Shown: positions 1-10,966 of the stretch, in pieces
How the letters are laid out: each line of letters starts with the position of its first letter
Numbering within the stretch: position 1 is the stretch's first letter
The notes under the pieces: generated by a model
What the model was told of the DNA's origin: nothing
What the model saw: only the letters and a program-made list of their open reading frames with translations
Database searches by the model: none
Position numbers and translations under genes: made by a program
DNA from: Avena insularis
Lineage: Eukaryota; Streptophyta; Magnoliopsida; Poales; Poaceae
DNA length: 64,000 nucleotides
Direction of reading: 5' to 3'
Assembly (NCBI GenBank): GCA_023614405.1
Contig: CM042691.1
Location: forward strand, 180,826,927 to 180,890,926

Positions 1-1869
1 TTCACATTCCAAATAATCAAACAAAAATATATGAATGCATGCAAATGCCATGTGATGAATTTTATAAACCAACCAAGACAATTAAAATAGTACTAAGCAA
101 TAAAATAAACATTTATACACCAAATAAAATTAATTTGGCCTTTAAAACATTTTTCAAATAATTTTTATACACAAAATAGGCCTACAAATGTCTCTTCATA
201 AAATTCTATTTTAACATAGGAAAAATACAAAAATAAGCCTACATATGTGTAGGATATATTTTTGTGATTCCATTGATATAAAATTTGTAAGATTTGGAAG
301 TGTAGATTTAAATTAATGAATTTTACAAAATCTATCAACTAATAGAAATGTTTCTGGTTTTTATAACACAGACTAGGCCACATGGGTGTATCCTATTGGC
401 CCATACCGATTCATCTGGATCGAGCAACACTGACCGTCAGATCTAACTAACAACGCATGACACAGATCAGGCGTACCGGTTCGTTTAAGTGGATCTATCT
501 ATGCCCTGCGATCTAGATCTAACGATTTATGATCAAACGACCATTGCCTGGCCGCGCGGGCGCGACGGCGAGCGACAGAGGCGCTCTGTCTATAGCTTTG
601 CGACCCCTACAGGAAGCGAGGGAGAGGGGGACATTGCTCACCAGGTTTGCGGCGACGTGCTGACGCTCGAGGTGGTCTTTGCAGGGACAGGGGCGCACGA
701 GGTTGGCGTAGATTGCTCGCCGGAGTTCCTTCTGGCGATGGGCGCTTCTATTCGTCATCGTTGGCGAGGGTACAGGTCATGCCAAGGCTAGATAAATGAT
801 GTGTCATATGCGCAAGACGATGCTGGTCACACGAGTCTCAACGAGGGGAAGAGGGGCAGTCGGAAATTACCACGGGAGGTCGTCGGACTTGAAGCTGAAG
901 ACGGTGGCGCTCAGTCAATTTCGTTGCCGACACTCTGGGGCACGCGTGGGCTAGCTAGTGCTACTGGGACGTGTGCAAGGTGGAGTCGAGTGTGATCGTG
1001 GGAACCAGGAGCAGAGGGGTGGTCGGAGTTTCTCGGAATCGGCGCTGCAGCTCGTCGGAGCAGTGAGGTCGCGGCAAGAAATTATCACAGCCTGGGGGCG
1101 CTCAGGGCTTGGGGTTTGGGGGGAAATGGAGAGGGGGCAGTGGGGGTTTAAGTAGTGAGGCTGAGCTGGGCAATTATGCCGGAAATCAAGCGTAATCAAA
1201 CGAATTGAATCGGGGAGGAAACGGCAGAGAGGCGCGGGTCCTCCGGTGCGAGATAGACGACGAGGTTAACGTGGCAGTGTGGCCTGCCCGTTAGTGAGGG
1301 GGGGTGTGCGGGCGGGGTGAGAAACAGAGATAAGAGGGGGAGGTTCCCGGGTGGGCTCGTGGGCTGTTTTTGGTGCTAGGCCTGATTGGTAGCGAGGGTT
1401 TTTATTTTTTCATTTTGCTTTTCCTTTTTCTATTTGGATTTTTAGGAATCATTTTCAAACTAAATTCAAATGGGTTTTTTTTCAAATTACCTCTGGATAT
1501 TTGTAGTGTAATTCTTGTACTTATTTCTATATAGAACCCTATTGTTTAATCTAATGCACTTGACACTTTGAAAAATAAAATAAAACCAAGCCTTATTTGA
1601 ATATAGATAAAAAGGCATAGAATGGTTTTATTTTTGGAATTTTGTTTTGAAAGTTTTTTGTGTAAGTTTTGCTTTCATGTCTAAAACATTTCTGATCAAT
1701 CCCAAGTATTCTATTATTTGGAAAGTAAGGATAAATCATTGCCTTCTAGCATAAGGTAATAGGCCACAAATTGTTTCTGTTTTGAAATCTTTATTTGAAA
1801 ATGATCCAAATGCTTATGAATGCATGAATGATATGCAAATTTATAAATCATGATTTTTGGGATGTTACA
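1..1869 (-). repeat. Element A 3' LTR (partial)
   Basis: This stretch matches 44744-46609 closely, base 1 corresponding to 44744. On the minus strand it begins TGTAACATCCC at 1869, directly after the polypurine tract and the chromodomain ORF. About 1.3 kb of its far end lies outside the window. It includes the G+C-rich LTR core at roughly 490-1350. Short ORFs in that core (489-791, 801-995) are not kept in the other LTR copy in the same form, so I treat them as non-coding. Confidence 0.93.
1146..1155 (-). promoter_or_regulatory. Putative TATA box of element A 3' LTR
   Basis: The minus strand reads CTACTTAAAC at the edge of the G+C-rich LTR core. It is followed by a C-rich stretch that fits a transcription start. 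The same sequence occurs at 45888-45897 in the 5' LTR. Elements G (CTATTTAAT) and B (TTATAC) have TATA-like motifs in comparable positions. The assignment rests on position and sequence only. Confidence 0.45.
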
Positions 1870-1907
1870 AATCTATCCCCCTTAAGGTGAATCTCGCCCT
1901 CGAGATT
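1870..1907 (-). other. Polypurine tract and upstream hairpin of element A
   Basis: On the minus strand the LTR is preceded by CTTAAGGGGGATAGAT, a polypurine tract for plus-strand priming. Just upstream, AATCTCG and CGAGATT (1901-1907 and 1890-1896) form a perfect 7-bp stem with a 4-base loop. The hairpin overlaps the last codons of the chromodomain ORF. Element G has an equivalent hairpin at 61109-61127. Confidence 0.75.
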
Positions 1908-2616
1908 GGGATTGGCTAGCAAATATGTGAGGGTGGTCTTTCCGAAGATCATCTTCTCTTTCCCATGTTGCTTCTTCCTCGGAATGATGGTTCCACTTAA
2001 CTTTGCAGAATTTGATAGTCTTTGTCCGAGTAACTCTTTCTGCAGTCTCAAGAATCTTGATAGGTTTTTATCATAAGTGAGATAACTTTCCAATTGGACA
2101 TCTTCCAAAGGTATAGCATCCTTCAAAGAACTCTCTTCCATCTTCGGATGACATTTATTTAGCTGACTCACATGAAACACATTGTGAACGGCAGACAATG
2201 ATTCAGGCAATTCAATCTCATATGCTAATTCTCCTTTATGGCTCAAAATCTTGAATGGTCCAACATATCTTGGGGCCAATTTTCCTTTGACTCCAAACCT
2301 CTTCACTCTACGAAGTGGTGATACTCTAAGATAAGCTTTATCACCCACTTCATAGGTGACTTCCCTACGCTTGGGATCTGCATAGCTCTTTTGTTGGGAC
2401 TGTGCTATCTACAATCTGTCCTTTACCAACTTGACTTTCTCTTCAGCTTCCTTGATTAGTTCTGGCCCGAACAAGTTTCTTTCTCCAATACCATTCCATA
2501 GCAATGGTGTAGTACACTTTCTCCCATAGAGAAATTCAAACAGTGCCATCTCTATACTAGCTTGATAGCTGTTGTTGTAAGAGAATTCGGCATAAGGCAG
2601 ACTTTCATCCCAACTA
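1882..2616 (-). pseudogene. Element A integrase C-terminus and chromodomain
   Basis: This is the end of the A polyprotein after the insertion of B. From the high-coordinate end it has the integrase stretch around AEFSYNNSY, a TAG at about 2409-2411, the GDKAYLRVSPLRRVKRF block of the GPY/F region, and the FHVSQL motif. The chromodomain follows (KVKWNHHSEEEATWERED) but only in another frame. One extra A in a run of As near 2063 shifts the frame; after it the frame stays open to a TAA at 1882-1884. Chromodomains of such elements are thought to steer integration to marked chromatin. The reading frame upstream matches that of the block at 23458-27176, showing both pieces were one gene. Confidence 0.88.
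2612..2616. repeat. Target site duplication of element B, left copy
   Basis: AACTA stands immediately before the TGTAAC start of the B 5' LTR. The same five bases follow the B 3' LTR at 23453-23457. Removing B and one copy rejoins the integrase frame of A across a Ser-Trp codon pair, which confirms the insertion point. Confidence 0.95.
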
Positions 2617-3190
2617 TGTAACATCACAAATTTTATTGTATGATGTTACTAGAAGCATGCATCATCCTTGCATCATTTCACCCTACACATTAAGTTGCAT
2701 CAAAACCCTACCACCAAACCCAGACAGAAACCCTATTATTAATTCCTCACTATGAGCATTAATGAGGGAATCTTGTTTTGAACCTTCTAAAAACTAGGTA
2801 AAAATAATATCCTCTGGTTCTATGATGACCACCTTCTTTTTACAAAATTTTAGGAATTGGTTTTATTATTTTTGGACATGATATGCAAAAGTTATTAAAG
2901 AATTAGTGAAACATAATTGGAAAATATAATAGTATAAAAAAACTAAACAACCTAACTTACCGGGCCAGCGAACCAGGGAAAATACCTACCTACTGGCGTC
3001 ACAGCATGTACGCAACATCTGACAAACTGCGGTACTGCCCAGCCATGCACTGCCACCGACAGGTGGACCCGCGCTGTCATCTTCCACCTCCAGCAGGTGT
3101 CTCTGATGAACACGAACCCGAATTCGAATCCTTGCGATTCTCCATCCCTCGTACGAATCCGTGGCCCCTACTCCAAGAAATCTCCCCCTC

Positions 3191-3196
3191 TTATAC
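3191..3196 (+). promoter_or_regulatory. Putative TATA box of element B 5' LTR
   Basis: TTATAC lies within CCCCCTCTTATACCACTGC at the start of the G+C-rich core. If used, it gives a transcribed LTR leader of about 2.5 kb. The 3' LTR keeps the same motif near 20931. This is inferred from motif and position. Confidence 0.4.
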
Positions 3197-5667
3197 CACT
3201 GCTTTGGCCCCCACCGTTGATTTCATGTTTCTCAAACCCTAGCTCCTGTTTCGTCACTTTCCGATCTCGCCGGAGCCGTCCGCCGTCGGAGCTCGAGGTT
3301 GGTGACCTTCTAGAGCACCTCGAGCCCTGATCTACCTTCCATACTACTCGCCTCGATCTACCAGGTCCTCCCATCTAACTCGCCTCTTCCGAATCGTAGA
3401 GGGTCGCCGACAATTGCTCGTCGGACTCCATCGGAACCGAGAAGAGGAACTGTCGACCGTGGGAGATAGAGGAGGAGAGGTACCGCGCCGAGGCCGTTGA
3501 GAGGTTCGCCATCCCCGTACGCATCAAGGGGCCATCTTCGCCATCTTCCAAGACCACTGGAGCCACCGGGACACCGACCACCGACGTCGTTCCACCACCA
3601 CCACCGTCGCCTTCATCGCCGCGACCGCCACAGGTCAGTCAAGCCGCTCACGGCCGTCCCATTGAAATTATGCGGCCCAGATTAGAAGGGAGGCGAAGGG
3701 TATCGCTTATCGCAGAAGGCCACAAGTGGCAAATGCACAATAGCGTCGGCCGTGCTTAGCTGGCCCAATCAGTTGCTGCCACATGTCGCGTTCTCGCTAG
3801 GGTTAAATTTATTTGGCAGATTGAGGTTAAAACTTGCGAAATTCAAAGAAAATCAAATACTTGGCCAAAGTTTGCGTATAATATACCGTTGGATTCACAA
3901 AATTGTTTAGAATAAAGATATATAATAATATTACAAGTTTGCGGAAGGTTTTTATGTGTAGAATTTAATCTCTAGATTAGAGTGTTTAATCTATAGAAAA
4001 ATAATTAAAACTCTGTTTTAGTTGATTCTTGTTGTGATGACTTTGTTTTCACAACACCTACTGAACAAAATTATAGAACCTTGCTTAAGAGCATTATACC
4101 TGATTTGGGGCTAATTAGATGGTTGGATCTTCTAGTGAGCCCAAGAATTAGAATAAGACCCAAATTTGTTTAAACCCGTAGGAAATAAATACTAATAACA
4201 TCCCTAACACAATTGCAATCAAATTAGACTACCTTGGTCAATTTAGAAAACAAATATTGCATAAGTACCATGTTGCATGCATGCATATTATCTCTGTGGC
4301 ATATTTTGTGCAAGTTGTGATTAGATCTATGTTTGTGTTTCGTTAGATTGTTCGGAGTGCGCTGAGGAGTGCTATTGTGTAGAGTGCTTCTCGGATCAAG
4401 GCAAGTTACACCACTTGTTCATATCTTTTGTCCCAGTTTTGATTCTATGCATGTGATCTTCAAAATTCTGTAGTATGCATGTGTAGGATGTTCTAGTAGA
4501 ATTTTTCCTTGGTATTATTTGCAAGTGCGATGATTTTGTAGTATGCCATGAGTAGCTATATACTTAGGATTTTCCCTTCCTAATAGGTACCCCTGTTTTG
4601 CTAAGTATTGCTTGCTATGCTATATATATGAAAAGTACGGTTGGGGGTTCAAAAGACAATGAATTTTCTAAGTATAAAGGCTCTCTTGAGCAAACCTTTC
4701 TTCTCAAATCCACTTCAAAATAAAACTAAGTTTTCTTCTGGGCGGAATGGTTGTCTTGACAACGAGTGAGATTTTGGTGGAGGAAGGCCGCCCAGGAATC
4801 AAAGAAGTCTGCCATGTTTCAGAATTCAGAAGCTTCCAGTGCAACCACAATACATATGGGCTCTGTCTTGGCCTAGTACATAGTGGGAAACCTCACCTGG
4901 GTACCAACATTTGGAGGTTCTTGGCACGGTTGGATCTAGAATGTAGAGGGGATACTAAGGGAAAGCCTCGCCATGGTCTTGTCTGTAAAGGGACTTGATC
5001 GTGGATTGTGGGTAAAGTGCACAAACTCTCGAGAGTATTGCAATCTGATCAATCAGCCGTGTTCACGGAAATAGAACAACATTAAGCATCTGAAGGATGG
5101 AGCCTATGAAGGATCTTCCTCTCTCTCTCTTTCAAAACTTAAAGTTTTCTAAAAACCCAAGGCGTGAGTCATATCGCTATTGGGAGGGTTTTGGGAACTT
5201 GGTGAGTAATATCCAAGTGTTAGGTTGTTTGGACACTTGTTGAGTAATATCCTCGTGTGCCATTCGACCATATAGTACTTAAACAAAAGTTTACAAAGTA
5301 GGGAAAATCTTCTCTTCTTCTCTATACTCAAGAAAACTAGCTTTGACCAAATGAACTCTACAGCCTAAACTAGCCTTGCATGTAGAGATAGTCTTTTCTT
5401 TCCTTGGTGTAATTTGCCAATACATTCAAAGTATTGACCCAACTTGTTGGCTGCACGTCTTATGTGCAGAATCCGAAGATTGAAAGGTGCGTAGGGATCA
5501 CGAGTCTATACTCGACAAGCCTGGGGCGTTGATGGACTCAAGCTGCTTTTATGTTTCCGCTGTTATTTGACCTAGCTTAATGCTAAGCAAATTTGTAATA
5601 AATTCATACTCTGGATTCTCCGTGTAATAATGAGTTTGTGTTTTACATGATATTCATCGACTGTGAG

Positions 5668-5694
5668 TACTAGCTATTGATCCAGGGACTAGCA
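5668..5694 (+). other. Conserved LTR hairpin (B 5' LTR copy)
   Basis: This 27-base inverted repeat is TACTAG, then a loop with TTGATCCAGGGA, then CTAGCA. The B 3' LTR (23379-23405) has the perfect TGCTAG/CTAGCA stem, as do A (43471-43497) and G (59412-59438). The 5' copy carries one stem mismatch. It lies about 50 bases before the LTR end in all three families. Confidence 0.7.
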
Positions 5695-5743
5695 TGTAAA
5701 TCATAGGGACTTAGGATCTTTATTGATCCAAGGTCACTACAGA

Positions 5744-5785
5744 TGGTATCAGAGCACATTGTTGCCTGTAGGACCTGACCCTAGG
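5744..5785 (+). other. Element B primer binding site and conserved post-primer block
   Basis: TGGTATCAGAGC (5744-5755) is the complement of the tRNA-iMet 3' end that primes minus-strand DNA synthesis. The bases after it (GTTGCCTGTAGGA, then CCTAGGATTGGA) recur after the primer sites of A and G. This makes them a candidate packaging signal or splice donor region. Confidence 0.88.
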
Positions 5786-5906
5786 ATTGGAACCACCTTT
5801 AACATATGTGCCTTACTTGCTTTTCCTTCTAAGTTATTTTCGCACTTCTAGTACCTGCTTTCCTCTACTTGTTCAAGTATCTAATCTTCACTCTTCTAAC
5901 TTAAGG

Positions 5907-6847
5907 ATGACAAGCTTCCTCTACGACACCGTCGTGGACATCGAGCCCCTTCGCTTTGGTGGATGCCTCATGGACCTTCTCACGCGTTTGAACCTTCCCC
6001 TGCCAACAATCCAGGGAAGCATAATGAAGAAACTCCACAAGGACGGCTGTTGGGGAGTCAAAGTCATCCAGCCAGGACAAGAGCGAGGCAAGAATCCGGA
6101 GGAAGACATAGCAATCCACATTGTTAGTGACTCCAAGGAGAAGGCCCTTAGAATCATCTTGCAACAGCTCATTGGTCGCCTGTGCGGACGCCATCATGAG
6201 GCTCTCCAAGGACACTGCGGCGACCTCTTTGGAAGACGAGATGAGGAAGGAATTCCCATGGAGTTAACCTTTGAGGAAAGGACTTCTACCAAGCGCCGAA
6301 GGACCCAATATCAAGAATTGGAGTGCCACATCCATGACCTCGAAAAAAGTAGCTTCCTCGAGATGTTAAGGAATGATGAGCTATGCGCTCTCATCAAGGA
6401 GAGGAGGAAATGATCAAGCAGCAGGAGAAGGCAATGAAGCTCCAAGAGATAAAGTCCCAGGACCAAGAAAACAAGTTCGCTAACCAAGAGAAGAGGGTGA
6501 TAAATAAAAACAAGATGATTAGGGAACTCAAGCAGGAGATCGATGGAACTGAAGTGCAAACCGAAGGCCTTTGCAAGATAATCAATGATGTGCGTGCTTC
6601 CAAGAGGGACTTGGCAAAGCAACTTGAAGCCACAAAGAAGTCAAGTATAGTGGAGGAGCTACAAAGCGAGAAGGAGGGACTTCAGGAGCAGCTAGAAGCC
6701 ACTACCAAGAAGCTGCAGGATGAGATAAAGAACCTCCAAGAGAAGCTTGAAGCCAGCACAAACGAGATGGATCTATACAAGACCACCCTAGATAACGAAG
6801 GCTACTCATTCGAGGACGAGGAAGAAGAAGGCGTGGAAGATGTGTAG
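5907..6847 (+). pseudogene. Element B pre-gag ORF: globular domain plus coiled coil
   Basis: An extra ORF between primer site and gag. The ATG at 5907 is chosen because the Met there matches the start of the A homologue; the frame is open from 5787. Residues 1-110 or so resemble ORF2 of A: RFG, LNLPLP, a Trp-Gly-Val strand, QPG, then FGRRDEEG. The part from 6383 is strongly charged and heptad-like (QEKRV, EKLEAS), so a long coiled coil, ending in an acidic tail. A -1 shift between 6380 and 6413 separates the halves. I do not recognise the family and assign no function. The homologue in A is broken near the same place, which I take as independent decay. Partial coiled-coil similarity to unrelated proteins would be trivial; the N-terminal match is the informative part. 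Confidence 0.7.
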
Positions 6848-7010
6848 TAGTTGGACCACCTTTAAATTCTATAGTAGAACGTTATTCGCAATGGTAATAA
6901 ATACCAAGACATATTTGGTTTAGTTAAACTTGGAAGATTTCTGTGTTAAGTCTATGCTTTTGTGTCTGGTGTGCCTTGTGTGTTTTCATAAGGGTAGGAG
7001 TTTACTACTT

Positions 7011-7056
7011 AGTCTTTCTGTCTATTTCTTAACATGTCTCTCAAACCCCACAGATG
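7011..7056 (+). promoter_or_regulatory. Splice-acceptor-like sequence at the gag start of element B
   Basis: The spacer 6848-7053 holds no ORF of note. It ends in a pyrimidine-rich tract with a CTTAAC branch-point-like motif and CCCCACAG placed exactly before the gag ATG (7054). The same arrangement is seen before gag of A and G and before both pre-gag ORFs of A. It may serve to make a subgenomic gag mRNA. No RNA evidence is available. Confidence 0.45.
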
Positions 7057-8379
7057 CCGCCAAGACGTGCGAACACCGAAATTCCACCAGAAATTGCACA
7101 ACTTCTGGCCACTCAGAACTCTCTGATCCAACTGCTCACTCAGAACATGCAAAACAACAACAACAACGCGCCACCTCCGCCACCGCCACCTCCACCACCA
7201 CCTCAATAGGATCGCTTGACTCGGTTTTTGAGGTTGAACCCACCTACCTTCACTAGCAGCGCTGAACCAATCATCGCAGATGACTGGCTCTGTAAAATTA
7301 ACAAGAAGTTAGACACTATGCAAGCTGTCGGAGCCGACAGGGTACGTTATGTCGCCCACCATCTTGAAGGACCTGCTGCAGAATGGTGGGATAAGTACCA
7401 AGTCACCCACCCGAATATTGATGCTATGACTTGGGATCAGTTCGAGTTAGCTTTTCGCACTCATCATGTGGATGCTGGTGTCATGACTCTGAAAAGGCGT
7501 GAGTTTCGCAACCTACACCAGCTGCACCGTTCTGTCACCGAGTATGGTGAGCATTTCAACAAGCTAGCCTGTTATGCACCCGATGATGTTTCCACTGATG
7601 CCAAGAGGCAGGAGGAATTCTTAAGAGGACTCAATGATGAGATATCCATTCAGCTTGTGGCTCAGAAATTTGACAACTTTCAGGAACTCTTGGACAGAGC
7701 AATTGTGGTTGAATCCGAAAGAAAGAGCATAGAAAACCGCGAGAGGAAGTCTAACCCTCACAAGCACTCTGTTCCGTACCAGAAGCAGCGCACTTCCTCA
7801 CCACCACCTTATAACAATAATGGCCACAACCATAACGGTCATCATCATGGCGGCCACAAACACAATGGGCATAAAAACCGCAATGGTAATGGCAACAATG
7901 GAAAGGATCTCAGTGAAGTGACATGCTTTAAGTGCAACAAGACAGGGCACTATGCAACCACTTGCCCCGAGAAGAAGAATGGCAATGGCAATGGGAATGG
8001 AAATGGACACAACCATGTCAATGGAAACGGGAAGAAGCCAAATCCGTTTGTCAAAGCCACGGTGAATCATGTCTCTATGGAGGATGCTTTTGACGCACCA
8101 GACTCCGTGATTAGTAAGTTCAAGCTCAATTCTATTTCCGCAGTTGTTCTTTTTGATACCGATGCATCGCATTCATTCATATCAAGGGTATTTTTGGATA
8201 GAGGCAAGATACCTATGGAGTCTATAAACTCTCCTCTAAGGGTAAGTTCTCCTGGAGGAGAAATAGTGGCAAATTCTGGTTGCCGGGGTTTAGAACTAAG
8301 GATTGGGACGCACATCTTTCCCACAAGTCTATTAGTTCTGGAGTCACAAGGATTAGAAATAATCTTGGGCATGAATTAG
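7054..8379 (+). pseudogene. gag: Element B gag and protease
   Basis: The ATG at 7054 opens MPPRR-type Gag with an Asn run and 11 prolines. A TAG at 7207-7209 follows, then the capsid domain (WWDKYQ, FRTHH, YGEHFNKLACYAPD). After it comes a linker rich in His, Asn and Gly, and one CCHC zinc knuckle (CFKCNKTGHYATTC, about 7921-7965). The protease motif is FDTDAS, where the family has D-T/S-G, so the catalytic loop Gly is lost. The frame stops at a TAG (8377-8379) where A has Trp. Gag packages element RNA and forms the particle. Upstream sequence resembles a splice acceptor. Non-functional as it stands. Confidence 0.9.
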
Positions 8380-10198
8380 ATGACCGAATATGAAGGAGTC
8401 ATAGATTGTGCCAAAAGGACTGTCACGCTCACAACGCCGGAAGGGAAGAGGATTCGTATCAAGTCTAATTTCGCACTTAAGGAAGTCATGGTGAACTCTC
8501 TTAAGGGGGTTATCTTGGAGGATGTACCTATTGTGAAAGAATACCCAGATGTCTTTCTAGAAGAGTTACCCGGGATGCCTCCCGACCGTGATATCGAGTT
8601 CCTCATTGACTTGATGCCGGTCACAGGGCCGATAGCTAAGAGACCATATAAGAAGGATAAAACCAAGAGGCTGGTTGTGGACTACCGCTCATTGAATGAA
8701 GTGACGATAAAGAATAAGTACCCTCTGCCCAACATCAATGACCTGTTTGACCAGTTAAAGGGAGCCAGTGTGTTCTCAAAGATCGATCTGCGATCAGGCT
8801 ACTTTTAGCTAAAAATTCGAGAACACGATGTGCCCAAAACAGCCTTCACCACGAGATACGGATTGTATTAGTACGCCGTGATGTCGTTTGGTCTAACCAA
8901 TGCCCCGGCATACTTCATGACCATGGTGAACAAGGTGTTCATGGAATATTTGGAAAAGTTTATCATGGTATTCATAGATGATATACTCATATACTCCAAG
9001 GATGAGAAGGAACATGAAAAACATCTGCGCCTAATTATGGAGAAACTAAGGGAACACAAGTTGTATGCCAAATTCAGCAAATGCGAATTCTGGTTAAAGG
9101 AAGTGGGATTCCTTGGTCATGTTGTGTCGGCAAAAGGAGTTGCCGTAGATCCCAGTAAGGTAGCTTCCGTAACGGAATGGGAGTCACCCAAGAATGTGGG
9201 AGACATTAGGAGTTTCTTGGGCCTCGCAGGATACTACCGGAGGTTCATTGAAAACTTTTCCAAAATAGCAAAACCCATGACGGAACTGTTGAAGAAGGAA
9301 AATAAATTCCTATGGACCGAGGCATGTGAAGCAAGTTTTCAAGAGTTGAAGAAACGCCTTGTAATGGCACCAGTTCTGTGTCTGCATGATATCCAAAAGG
9401 ATTTTCAAGTCTATTGTGACGCTTCTCGACAAGGACTTGGAAGTGTATTGATGCAAGATGGGAAAGTGGTATCCTATGCCTCTCGACAACTTAAGAACCA
9501 CGAACACAATTACCCCACACATGATTTGGAACTTTCATATGTGGTACATGCACTCAAGGTATGGATACACTACCTCATGGGTAAACATTGTGATGTGTTC
9601 ACATATCATAAGAGTTTGAAATACATCTTCACCCAAAAGGAGTTGAGTATGAGGCAAAGAAGATGGCTTGAACTAATTAAGGATTATGACTTGAATTTAC
9701 AGTACCACCCCAGAAAGGAAAACGTGGTGGACAATGCCTTAAGTCGTAAGGTTTATGTGAATGGACTTACCGTATGGGAACTTCCAGAGGAGTTATGCAA
9801 GCAATTCAAGGATCTCAGGCTAGAAATAGTTCCGAAAGGACACGTAGCGACTATGGAAATAGTGTCTACTTTTCAAGAGAGAATCAAGGAAGCACAAAAG
9901 GGAGATAAAGAGTTGGAAGAAATAAGAGTCAAAATAAGTGAAGGAAAGACAAAAGAATTTTGTCTGGACGAACAAGGAACCCTTTGGTATGGGAAGCGTT
10001 TGTGCGTTCCCAATGACCCCGATATCAGGAAGTTGATTTTACAAGAAGCTCACGATTCACCTTACTCAATTCATCCAGGTAACACGAAGATGTACATGGA
10101 TGTGAAGGATAGATTTTGGTGGAATAACCTAAAAAGAGAAATTGCCGAGTATATTTCCCTATGTGACGTATGCAATAGAGTTAAGGCCGAGCATCAAA
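8380..10198 (+). pseudogene. pol: Element B reverse transcriptase, RNase H and integrase zinc finger
   Basis: It continues the gag frame. The RT lacks about 38 residues after RPYK (near 8650) that are present in A; the loss is in frame. TAG codons at 8806 (A has CAG) and 8869 (A has GAG) interrupt the fingers and palm. The catalytic FIDDIL motif near 8970 is intact. RNase H follows with YCDAS and the DLEL and DNALS positions. The second integrase zinc-finger region has HPGNTKM and [12 protein letters not shown] one-base deletion near 10199 then shifts the frame. Role in the family: copying element RNA into DNA in the particle. The RT deletion would remove an essential part of the fingers. Confidence 0.92.
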
Positions 10199-10966
10199 AC
10201 CGGCCGGATTGCTACAACCACTACCTATACCCGACTGGAAGTGGGATACGGTGGGCATGGATTTTATCATGGGGTTGCCCCGGACTCGTTCAAGATTTGA
10301 TTCTATCTGGGTAGTGGTGGACCACTTTACCAAGGTGGATCACTTCATCCCCGTAAAGACCACATATACAAGAGCTAAGCTTGCCAAGATATATATGTCA
10401 AGGATTGTAAGTCTGCATGGTGTCCCTAAGGGAATTGTATTAGATATAGGCACCCAGTTCACTTCAAAGTTTTGGCGATAGTTACATGAGTCTCTTGGAA
10501 CCAGACTAGAATTCAGTACTACTTTCCACCCTCAAATAGATGGCCAAACAGAAAGGGTGAATCAGATTCTGGAAGATACCTTGAGAGCTTGCGCACTAGA
10601 CTATGGGTCTAGTTGGGACGATAACCTGTCGTATGCTGAGTTCTCCTACAACAACAGCTACCATACAAGTATCAAGATGGCTCCGTTTGAACTTCTATAT
10701 GGCAGGAAGTGTAGAACCCCGCTGTTATGGAGTGGAGTTGGTGAACATAGTCTTTTTGGACCTGAATTGATCAAGGATGCCGAAGAAAAGGTACGACAGA
10801 TTCAAGATAGGCTAAAGGTAGCTCAATCCCGACAAAAGAGCTATGATGATTCCAAGCGCATAGATGTGGCTTATAAAATAGGGGACCGTGCGTACCTCCG
10901 AGTTTCACCACTACGAGCAGTTAAGAGGTTCAGAATCAAGGGTAAGTTAGCCCCACGATTCATAGG
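10199..10966 (+). pseudogene. Element B integrase core, cut by element C
   Basis: The frame after the 10199 shift reads [17 protein letters not shown] (first catalytic Asp), then the region where the family has D-R-G-T-Q-F but B has DIGTQF, with the second Asp kept. A TAG at 10479-10481 comes next, then DGQTERVNQ with the catalytic Glu. GDRAYLRVSPLR and KGKLAPRFIG complete it. C interrupts within the next codon at 10966. The rest continues at 19956 in the same frame. The integrase joins the DNA copy to the genome. Confidence 0.92.
10962..10966. repeat. Target site duplication of element C, left copy
   Basis: ATAGG precedes the LTR edge TGTAGGGG at 10967. The second copy is at 19951-19955, directly after CTCCAACA. 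Rejoining at one copy restores the B integrase frame (ATA GGA CCA). Confidence 0.95.

Larger units (their letters stand above)
2617..5741 (+). repeat. Element B 5' LTR
   Basis: This 3,125-bp LTR pairs with 20344-23452. It has an A+T-rich start, a G+C-rich core at about 3000-3700, and a 3' part that shares blocks with the LTRs of A and G. One of these runs around 4830-5060 (AGCTTCCAGTGCAACCACA and neighbours). It ends ACTACA, two bases before the primer site. A CT repeat near 5110 is longer than in the 3' copy. Confidence 0.95.

Noticed and set aside
3006..3330. Short ORFs in the B LTR core, repeated at 20838-21123
   Set aside because: They recur only because the LTRs are copies. No domain is recognisable.
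4747..4998. 83-codon ORF in the B LTR (relative at 22467-22706)
   Set aside because: The frame changes between the LTR copies, and the DNA block is shared as non-coding LTR sequence with A and G.
5744..5755. tRNA gene fragments at the TGGTATCAGAGC sites
   Set aside because: They are primer binding sites next to LTR ends; no cloverleaf surrounds them.
6380..6413. Programmed -1 frameshift between the two halves of the pre-gag ORF
   Set aside because: Both A and B change frame in the same direction near this point, but there is no clear slippery heptamer followed by a structure. A also has a nearby TGA, and both copies carry other decay. Independent damage is simpler.
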